Source: Immundisolibacter sp049322795 (GTDB taxonomy: Bacteria > Pseudomonadota > Gammaproteobacteria > Immundisolibacterales > Immundisolibacteraceae). Taken from it: a stretch of DNA of 64,000 nt. The position numbers and the translations under genes were made by a program. Below are positions 9,651-17,085 of the stretch, in pieces. The notes below the pieces were generated by a model that searched no databases, had not been told where the DNA came from, and saw nothing but the letters and a program-made list of their open reading frames with translations. Location of the stretch: contig JBMOQH010000008.1 of assembly GCA_049322795.1 (NCBI GenBank), positions 62,001 through 126,000 on the forward strand, in the 5' to 3' direction. The stretch's first letter is position 1, and every line of letters starts with the position of its first letter.

Positions 9651-10418
9651 ATGCCCACCTTGCGTGCCGTGCTGCTCGACCTGGGCGGCGTGTTCTACGA
9701 AGGCGCCCGCCTCATGCCGGGCGCGCCCGAGGCGCTTGCCCGCCTGCGTGCCAGCGGCCGCGCGCTGCGCTTTGTTACCAACACCACGCGCCAGAGCCGC
9801 GCCTCGCTGCTGCGGGAGCTCGCCGGCCGCGGCCTGCCGATCGCCGAGGATGAGCTGCTCACCCCGGCCACCGCGGCACGGGCTGCGCTGCTCGCCCGCG
9901 GCCTGCGCCCGCTGCTGTTGATCCACCCCGACCTCGCGCCGGACTTCGCCGGTCTCGACACCGCCGAGCCGAACGCCGTGGTGGTGGGGGACGCCGGCGA
10001 TCATTTCCGCTACGCCACGCTCAACCAGGCATTTCGGATACTGCACGGCGGCGCGCCGCTGCTGGCGCTTGGCCGCAACCGCTATTTTCAGGACACCGGC
10101 GGCCTGTCGCTGGACGCCGGCCCCTTCGTCGCCGCCCTGGAATACGCCGCCGGCGTCGAGGCCGAACTGCTCGGCAAACCCGCGCCGGCCATCTTCGGCG
10201 CCGCGCTCGATGCCGCCGGCTGCGCGGACGCCGACGCCGTGATGATCGGTGACGACGTCGAGTCCGACGTCAACGGCGCCATCGCCGCCGGCCTGCGCGG
10301 CATTCTGGTCAAGACCGGCAAATACCGACCGGGAGACGAATCGCGCTTGAAACCGACCGGCGTGGTGGTCGAAGACATCACTGCGGCCTTGGAAAGCGCC
10401 GGGGTAGGGGAGGGGTAA
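9651..10418 (+). CDS. HAD-IIA phosphatase, LHPP-like (phospholysine/phosphohistidine/pyrophosphate type)
   Basis: 255 residues, matching the LHPP branch of HAD-IIA hydrolases along the full length. Motif I is LLDLGGVFYEG, motif II is FVTNTTRQS, the K motif is LLGKPAP and motif IV is MIGDDVESDV. Shared LHPP blocks include RPLLLIHPDL, ALGRNRYFQDTGGL and LVKTGKYRPGDE. The second Asp of motif I is Gly here, as it is Ser in animal LHPP, so substrate preference may follow that enzyme (phosphohistidine or pyrophosphate), an inference by homology. It sits 57 nt after the cbb3 locus and has no clear functional link to it. Confidence 0.85.
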   Translation: MPTLRAVLLDLGGVFYEGARLMPGAPEALARLRASGRALRFVTNTTRQSRASLLRELAGRGLPIAEDELLTPATAARAALLARGLRPLLLIHPDLAPDFAGLDTAEPNAVVVGDAGDHFRYATLNQAFRILHGGAPLLALGRNRYFQDTGGLSLDAGPFVAALEYAAGVEAELLGKPAPAIFGAALDAAGCADADAVMIGDDVESDVNGAIAAGLRGILVKTGKYRPGDESRLKPTGVVVEDITAALESAGVGEG

Positions 10419-10540
10419 GCCAACGCAAAACGGTGCTGCGCCTTGTGTGTGCAAGCCGTTCGGCTCGCTCCGCCGCCCCTGTATGCCGGTTCGCGGCCTT
10501 GCGACGGTTGCCTGATTTTGGGGGCGGCCGGCAGTCGTCG

Positions 10541-11533
10541 TCAGCCGTCCAAGCGTTCGCGGACGTAGATGAGCAACAACAGCAGCAGGAGCGTGACGAC
10601 CCATATCAGCGCGTAAATGGCCGTTGCGCGCCTGGCGCGCCGTTGCTCGAGCCAGGTGCGCGGATAAACGCCCTTGACCAGAAACACCACATTGCTGGCG
10701 AGGTTCACGCACACCAGGTTCACGGCAAGCAGCAAGCCGGCGCCGGCCGCCAGCGTGAACTGGCCGGCCCCCAGCATGAGGCCCATGGTCACCGCCGGGG
10801 GCAAGAGCGCCACCGCCACCATCACCCCAACCAGCACGCTCGACAGGCCGGTGGTGAGCGACAGCACCGCGGCGGCGCCCGATGCCAGCGCCAGAGCCAC
10901 CGAGTCCGGGCCCACCCGGGTGCGGGCCAGCAGCTCGGTGCCCGACAGCTCGAAGACGTCCAGGGCGCCGATGCCGGCGGCCAGTGCAATCGCCAGGCCG
11001 ACGCCGGCAAACGTCGTCAGCGCCGACTTGCGCATCAGCGAGCCGTCCGCCAGGGCCGTACCCAGACCGAAGGCGATATTGGGGCCGAGCAGTGGCGCGA
11101 TAACCATGGCGCCGATCACCACCGCGGCGCTGTCCTCCAGCAAGCCGATGGCCGCCACTGCCGTGGACAGCAACACCAGCACCAGGTAATTGGCGTCGAG
11201 GCGGGCGTTCTTCTCCACTTCCGCATACAGCGCCTCGCGCGCCGCGCTGGCCGAGTCCTCTTTCTCGCGCTCCTTTTGCGTGGTTTCGGGCAGGGCGATC
11301 TCGACCGGCAACACCGTGATGCGGGTCCTGGCCTCGGTGCCGAGCAGCGTTCGCAGCGAGTCCAGTGTCTTCTGCAACTTGTCATCGGACACCAGCAGAC
11401 GCAGTGCCAGCGTGTCGTCCTCCGCGACGGGCCACCGGCGGCAATCGGTCAGATTCTGATGTTCGGCTATGGCCGCGATGGAATCCGCGTAGCCGGCGGC
11501 GGTTATCACTTCGATGTATTTCATGGACGGCAA
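10541..11533 (-). CDS. DUF389 / TIGR00341 family integral membrane protein
   Basis: 330 residues. The N-terminal cytosolic domain (about 1-95) is a ferredoxin-like sensor, starting MKYIEVITAAG at Met4. Six or so membrane helices follow, with the family blocks GAMVIAPLLGPNIAFGLGTAL and SVLVGVMVAVALLPPAVTMG. Function is unknown; the family occurs across bacteria and archaea. It is convergent with the LHPP-like gene and appears monocistronic. Start could be Met1 (11533) or Met4 (11524). Confidence 0.88.
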   Translation of the reverse strand: MPSMKYIEVITAAGYADSIAAIAEHQNLTDCRRWPVAEDDTLALRLLVSDDKLQKTLDSLRTLLGTEARTRITVLPVEIALPETTQKEREKEDSASAAREALYAEVEKNARLDANYLVLVLLSTAVAAIGLLEDSAAVVIGAMVIAPLLGPNIAFGLGTALADGSLMRKSALTTFAGVGLAIALAAGIGALDVFELSGTELLARTRVGPDSVALALASGAAAVLSLTTGLSSVLVGVMVAVALLPPAVTMGLMLGAGQFTLAAGAGLLLAVNLVCVNLASNVVFLVKGVYPRTWLEQRRARRATAIYALIWVVTLLLLLLLIYVRERLDG

Positions 11534-11934
11534 CCTTTTATCTCAAACGCCCCCCTGGCCCAACATCGCTGCCGGCCAGCGTGGGCCGTGCAGCGGCGCG
11601 AAGCAGACCCGTTCGTCGATCCGGTGCATGCCCCAGGAACACGAGCCCGCGCAGGATACCGCGAGACACCAAGCGCAGCGATGCAGGCCGGTGCATTCAT
11701 TCGCGTGCGGCAATTCTGCCCGATTCGCCACCGCCCCAATCCCAGGTGTAAATACCCCGAGCAACTTGCCGCTGGAAACCCGGGTGTGGCCAGTCAGCGC
11801 CCTGTTTCGTTTGACCGAGTTTCGTCGGCTTGCAATTCGCGACGCGGCGGTGCCATTTCACAACCGCCACAATCCGAATGGGGTGGAAAAGCGCAGTGTG
11901 TGCGCACGCGCACAGGCTAGGCGCCGCCGGTCAG

Positions 11935-11982
11935 CCGTTCGATCCCAGCTTGCATTCGCTGGCGGGATAACAGTATCTACGC
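11935..11982 (+). repeat. 48-bp direct repeat, copy 1
   Basis: Begins CCGTTCGATCCCAGC and ends AACAGTATCTACGC. It matches 12224-12271 at 47 of 48 positions by eye; the one difference is CATTCGCTGG here versus CATTCGGTGG in copy 2. Confidence 0.9.
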
Positions 11983-12077
11983 GGGCTGCGCCGATAATGG
12001 GACATCGTTCACCTCCAAAATGCCGCCCCGTCAGATAAGCAATCGTTTTTCAATCCCCACTCGCCGCACCCCAAGGT

Positions 12078-12190
12078 AGGGTGGGCAAAGCGTAGCGTGC
12101 CCACGCGGACACGCCGCCCATCACCAACACGGGTTCGTTGGAACCGCATTGAATCCGCGTGGGCACGGCCTCGCGGCCTTTGCCCACCCT
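12078..12190. repeat. Inverted-repeat element (MITE-like hairpin)
   Basis: Outer arms AGGGTGGGCAAAG (12078-12090) and CTTTGCCCACCCT (12178-12190) are exact reverse complements. Inner arms CGTGCCCACGCGG (12096-12108) and CCGCGTGGGCACG (12155-12167) are too. The element can fold into a long, interrupted hairpin. Similar GGTGGGCA/TGCCCACC elements are scattered through many proteobacterial genomes. No protein is encoded. Confidence 0.85.
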
Positions 12191-12223
12191 GCCGCTCGCT
12201 ACGGCGTGCTGCGCTCCGGACGG

Positions 12224-12271
12224 CCGTTCGATCCCAGCTTGCATTCGGTGGCGGGATAACAGTATCTACGC
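12224..12271 (+). repeat. 48-bp direct repeat, copy 2
   Basis: Second copy of the repeat at 11935-11982, in the same orientation and 289 bp away. It ends 16 bp before the stop codon of the minus-strand RelA/SpoT gene. Confidence 0.9.
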
Positions 12272-12287
12272 TGGCTACACGGCGCCG

Positions 12288-13361
12288 TCAAGGCCGTTGC
12301 ACCTGCGGCGAATGGTTAGCCGTTCGCGCCTCAGAGAATACTTTTCTAATTTCTATCACAAAATCTCTTGTATCTAAAAAGTAGTTGGGATACGCTCGTT
12401 TGAGTTGGCTGAGCTTGCCAGCGGAAACTAATACGGCCTCCAATTTCTCACCTGACTGCACACGTGCTTCCACTTCAGCATAATCCTTGTTCGCCTGATA
12501 AAGCGCCTCAAACGAATACGATCGAATTGTTACCGATCTGTCTTCAGAATCCAAAATAACGAGGTGATAACTTCCGCCTACACCTTCTTTATGGATATGA
12601 TTTGCCGCAACACTGAATCCTTGAAGCCGTCTAATCACCTGCAAATCGCTCTCCAACCTTGAAAGATTCTCAAACAGGCGCTGCCGCGCCATGTCTTCGA
12701 ATCCGGGAACAGGCTCGGTACCTTCTACCTGAGCAAATGCAGCCGCCGCCATAGAGAAAAACTCTCTCCAGTGCTGGTCACCCGCGCCAGATTTAAGAGC
12801 CTGGCCAAGAAACGTGCCCATTGTCTCAACCGCAGTCGCCCACGCATGCTGCAATTTTGTTCTCAATTGAAGCTCAAGTAGTAGGTTGTCATATTCCGGA
12901 GCCCGCGGATTCTTATATTTGAATACAAGGTGAACTCCCCTGTAACCATCTTCTTTCGGTGAGCTGATATAATCTTTGTAGGAAACGAGCGCATGTCGAA
13001 GGTTTTCGTTTTTGTAAAGTATTTCAATTTCGCGAACCTTCTGAACTGACGACATAACGGCCCTGAGTCCGCCTATGTCTTGCATCCGCGCAAGATCCAT
13101 AGAAGGAAATCTGCGCAATTTTCCAACAATCGAGGGCAGGCGTTTTAGGCGCTGAGCAACAAGCGCTTTTTTCTCAATGTTTTTCAGCCGATTTCTTAAT
13201 GTCGCTTGAAAAGTATTTATTGGGTATGAGTGCGCTGCACGCCAGTTCACCAACACCTCGTAAGCATCCAGTAATTCATTTGGTGAGCTTTCCGTAGAGA
13301 TAAGTGCCTTCCCGGCCTTGGCCACTTGGGATCGAGAGTACTTCGGCGTTGAAAAACTCAT
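12288..13361 (-). CDS. Stand-alone RelA/SpoT-domain nucleotide synthetase-like protein
   Basis: 357 residues from Met at 13361, which has GAAGG six nt upstream; a longer frame to 13472 exists but overlaps the preceding ORF. The synthetase domain is complete: QRLKRLPSIVGKL (R71, K73, S77, K81), MQDIGGLR (D95), GYRGVHLVF (Y140, H144) and LELQLRTKLQHAW (E163, R167, H172). There is no HD hydrolase, TGS or ACT domain. The C-terminal half (about 190-357) has conserved blocks such as LKRAYPNYFLDT. It could make alarmone or act as a toxic synthetase; sequence alone does not decide. Codon use is visibly less GC-rich than neighbours, which suggests transfer. Confidence 0.85.
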   Translation of the reverse strand: MSFSTPKYSRSQVAKAGKALISTESSPNELLDAYEVLVNWRAAHSYPINTFQATLRNRLKNIEKKALVAQRLKRLPSIVGKLRRFPSMDLARMQDIGGLRAVMSSVQKVREIEILYKNENLRHALVSYKDYISSPKEDGYRGVHLVFKYKNPRAPEYDNLLLELQLRTKLQHAWATAVETMGTFLGQALKSGAGDQHWREFFSMAAAAFAQVEGTEPVPGFEDMARQRLFENLSRLESDLQVIRRLQGFSVAANHIHKEGVGGSYHLVILDSEDRSVTIRSYSFEALYQANKDYAEVEARVQSGEKLEAVLVSAGKLSQLKRAYPNYFLDTRDFVIEIRKVFSEARTANHSPQVQRP

Positions 13362-13362
13362 T

Positions 13363-13569
13363 TCACGCCTTCGGATGAGTGACGTGAAATACGCATCCGA
13401 GCAGCTGCGTGGCACAATCCAGAGAGGTGTATAACACGCTCTCTTGTGAGGCAACTCGTTGTTCCATAGCAAGCGGGCTCTTGAAAAGAAATGCGGCCGG
13501 CAAAAACACTTTCGGCGCAGCCGCCCAAACAGATCTACTTGGGCGCGCGAGTAGTTTCGTATCAGACAT
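13363..13569 (-). CDS. Hypothetical 68-residue protein coupled to the RelA/SpoT gene
   Basis: A small ORF from ATG 13569, with a strong AAGGGGG six nt upstream. Its TGA ends one nt before the ATG of the RelA/SpoT gene, the spacing expected for translational coupling. The product starts MSDTKLLARPSRSVW and has a hydrophobic middle (AAAPKVFLPAAFLF). I recognise no family. It could be a cognate regulator or antitoxin, a leader peptide, or a chance frame; the ribosome site and spacing favour a real gene. An in-frame ATG at 13605 would extend it by 12 residues but has no better ribosome site. Confidence 0.45.
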   Translation of the reverse strand: MSDTKLLARPSRSVWAAAPKVFLPAAFLFKSPLAMEQRVASQESVLYTSLDCATQLLGCVFHVTHPKA

Positions 13570-13601
13570 TACGACCCCCTTGTCCGCGCGACATCCCGCA
13601 T

Positions 13602-14996
<1,395 letters not shown>

Positions 14997-15083
14997 TGCC
15001 GTGCTCCGCGGTGGCTGGCGTGGAAAGGCGGCGATTTTACCGGTCGTGGGGGGTGGGCCTTGCGGTATGTGTGGACAAGGGGT

Positions 15084-15345
15084 GTGGGAGGCCCGCCTCG
15101 GGCCGAATGGTTGTCGCACGGGGGTTCGCGGCGGGGCGCCGCTCCCACAATGTTCCCATCGTGGGAGGCCCGCCTCGGGCCGAATGGCTGTGGCGAGGGG
15201 ATTCGCGGCGGGGGCGCCGCTCCCACAGTGCTTTCATCGTGGGAGGCCCGCCCTCGGGCCGAATGGTGGTGGCGATGGGATTCGCGGCGGGGGCGCCGCT
15301 CCCACAGTGCTCTCTTGGGTGGGAGGCCCGCCCCCGGGCCGAATG
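15084..15345. repeat. Tandem hairpin repeats, three full units and one partial
   Basis: Units start at 15084, 15161, 15239 and 15319 (period 77-80 bp). Each full unit runs from GTGGGAGGCCCGCC to GGCGCCGCTCCCAC, so its ends are inverted repeats and the unit folds into a hairpin; the middle contains GGGCCGAATGG and TTCGCGGC. Units are separated by 12-13 bp of TGCT-type spacer. The fourth stops after GGGCCGAATG. They fill the space between the divergent fumC and SDR genes. They resemble REP/BIME-type elements of gammaproteobacteria, and short open frames in them are not genes. Confidence 0.9.
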
Positions 15346-15438
15346 TCTGGCGCGGAACATAGAATCTGTCCGAGGCACGGGCGTTGGGTCCGGGGTGGGC
15401 ATCGCCTTCCGAAGCGAAGGCCATGAGGAGGACGAAAC

Positions 15439-16233
15439 GTGGAGCTCGGATTGAAGGACCGCGTGGCGGTGGTGTGCGGGGCAAGTCAGGGCATGGGGCG
15501 GGCGATTGCCGCGAGCCTGGCTGGCGAAGGCGCCCGGGTGCTGCTGGTGGCACGCAATGCGGAAAAACTGCATGAGGCTGAGACGGACATCGGCGCGCAG
15601 GTGCCGGGCGCGCAGCTCGCCACGCTGGCGCTCGATCTCACCCCGCCGGACAGCGCCGCGGCCGTGATCGATGCCGTGCGCACGCGCTGGGGCCGCATCG
15701 ACGTGCTGGTGACCAACACCGGCGGGCCGCCGCCGGGGCAGCCGCTCGATCTCGACGACGACAAATTCCTGCTGGCGTACGAGCAGAACTTCATGAACGT
15801 GGTGCGCCTGTGCCGGCACGCGGTGCCGCTGATGCGGCAGAACGGCTACGGGCGCATCGTGAACGTGCTGGCGCTGTCGGTGCGCCAGATCGAGGACAAC
15901 CTGGTGCTGTCCTCCACCTCGCGGCTGAGCGTGGTGGCCTACGCGCGGTATCTGGCCGAGCAGGTGGCGGCGGACGGCATTACTGTCAACAGCGTGTTGC
16001 CGGGCTCCGTGCACACTGAGCGCCTGGGGCAGGTGGCGGCCAGTCAGGCCCGCCACTTCGGGCGCGACCCGGACAAGGAACTGGAACTGCGCGCCTCGCG
16101 TGTGCCGATGAAGCGCCTCGGTCAGCCGCAGGAAATGGGCGACCTGGTGGCGTTTCTGGCCTCCGAACGGGCGGCGTTCCTCACCGGGCTCAACATTCCG
16201 GTGGACGGCGGACAACTGCGGGCAGTGGTGTGA
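15439..16233 (+). CDS. SDR-family oxidoreductase, atypical active site
   Basis: 264 residues from GTG 15439, preceded by AGGAGG. The Rossmann NAD(P) motif GASQGMG is at 14-20, and NTGGPPPG (93-100) replaces the usual NAG motif. The catalytic Ser region is NVLALSVRQ (S147). At the expected Tyr-x3-Lys position there is T160-S-R-L-S164 instead, so the canonical proton-relay pair is missing; a related SDR branch has the same feature. The end GLNIPVDGG is standard. It is eight nt from the hydratase gene and probably co-transcribed, so a role in aromatic ring-fission product metabolism is inferred. Confidence 0.85.
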   Translation: MELGLKDRVAVVCGASQGMGRAIAASLAGEGARVLLVARNAEKLHEAETDIGAQVPGAQLATLALDLTPPDSAAAVIDAVRTRWGRIDVLVTNTGGPPPGQPLDLDDDKFLLAYEQNFMNVVRLCRHAVPLMRQNGYGRIVNVLALSVRQIEDNLVLSSTSRLSVVAYARYLAEQVAADGITVNSVLPGSVHTERLGQVAASQARHFGRDPDKELELRASRVPMKRLGQPQEMGDLVAFLASERAAFLTGLNIPVDGGQLRAVV

Positions 16234-16241
16234 GGCAACAC

Positions 16242-17012
16242 ATGGACATTCAGGCGATCGTCGAGGATTTCTGGGCCAGCCGGGCGCGCGGCGTGTACTA
16301 CCCGCCGCAGTGGTTCGACAAGCTCACGCTGGACGAGGCGTGCCGCGTGCAGCTCGGCCTGCTGGACAAATCCGTCGCCGCCGGCGCGCGGCAGGTGGGC
16401 TGGAAGGTGGGGCTCACTGCGGCGGCCATCCGCGAGCAGTTTCGCGTGCACGAGCCGGTGTTCGGCTACCTGCTGGACGAAGGCCGGCTCGACAGCGGCG
16501 TGGAGCTGGATCTGTCCACCTGGCAGGGCACAGGCTTCGAAAATGAACTCTGCCTGCGTCTGGGCGCGCGGCTGCGCGGGCCGGAAGTGACGGTGGCGCA
16601 GGCCCGCGCCGCCGTGCGCGGCTGTCACCCGGCCATGGAGCTGGTCGAGAACCGCGGCGACTTCACCGCCCAGCTGGCTGTCGCGGTGGCCGACAACGTG
16701 CAGCAGCGGGCGTTCGTGATCGGCCCCGAGGTGCCGCTGGGCGCCGACACGGATCTGGCGGCGGTGCGCTGCACGGTCGACATCAACGGCACCGAAGTGG
16801 CGCAGGCCACCGGCGATGCGGTGATGGGCGACCCCTATGCCTCGCTGGCCTGGCTGGCCAACAAGCTGGCCGAGTACGGGCGCGGCCTGGAGGCCGGGCA
16901 GTACGTGATGAGCGGCTCGTTCACGCGGCAGTTCCCGCTGCGGTCCGGGGACGGCGCGCGTACGCATTTCGCCGGCATCGGGGAGGTCTCGGTGCGCGCC
17001 AGAACGGCCTGA
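16242..17012 (+). CDS. 2-oxopent-4-enoate hydratase / 4-oxalocrotonate decarboxylase family protein
   Basis: 256 residues from ATG 16242 with GAGG six nt upstream; a GTG at 16230 overlaps the SDR stop and is the alternative. The FAH-like fold of MhpD/DmpE/DmpH enzymes is indicated by GWKVGLT, EPVFGYLLD, the metal-ligand block FENELCLRL, and GCHPAMELVENR. These Mg/Mn-dependent enzymes hydrate or decarboxylate meta-cleavage products of aromatics. It lies directly after the SDR gene. Hydratase versus decarboxylase specificity cannot be settled here. Confidence 0.88.
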   Translation: MDIQAIVEDFWASRARGVYYPPQWFDKLTLDEACRVQLGLLDKSVAAGARQVGWKVGLTAAAIREQFRVHEPVFGYLLDEGRLDSGVELDLSTWQGTGFENELCLRLGARLRGPEVTVAQARAAVRGCHPAMELVENRGDFTAQLAVAVADNVQQRAFVIGPEVPLGADTDLAAVRCTVDINGTEVAQATGDAVMGDPYASLAWLANKLAEYGRGLEAGQYVMSGSFTRQFPLRSGDGARTHFAGIGEVSVRARTA

Positions 17013-17085
17013 ACCGGGCACCGCGCCGCTTGGCACGGACCCTGCTCCCCGACTCGTACTCCTGAATCCCCGCCGCAGGTTGACG

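Larger units (their letters stand above)
11534..12287. other. Gene-poor interval with direct and inverted repeats
   Basis: About 750 bp without a convincing gene. It holds the promoter region of the DUF389 gene at its left end, two copies of a 48-bp direct repeat and an inverted-repeat element between them. Several short open frames exist on both strands but lack ribosome sites and have no recognisable products. Base composition drifts down towards the RelA/SpoT gene on the right. Confidence 0.6.

Noticed and set aside
10419..10540. Terminator between the convergent LHPP-like and DUF389 genes
   Set aside because: No stem with a T-run could be found by eye.
12288..12330. Integron attC-like end (GTTAGCC at 12315-12321) beside the RelA/SpoT gene
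   Set aside because: The core does not fit GTTRRRY, and I found no matching RYYYAAC partner or attC-like stem; the 48-bp repeats do not supply one.
13362..13472. 37-residue N-terminal extension of the RelA/SpoT protein
   Set aside because: Met at 13361 has a good ribosome site, and the extension overlaps the better-supported small ORF in another frame.
14997..15119. Longer N terminus for FumC
   Set aside because: The extra residues are translated hairpin repeats; MSIRIERD is the usual family start.
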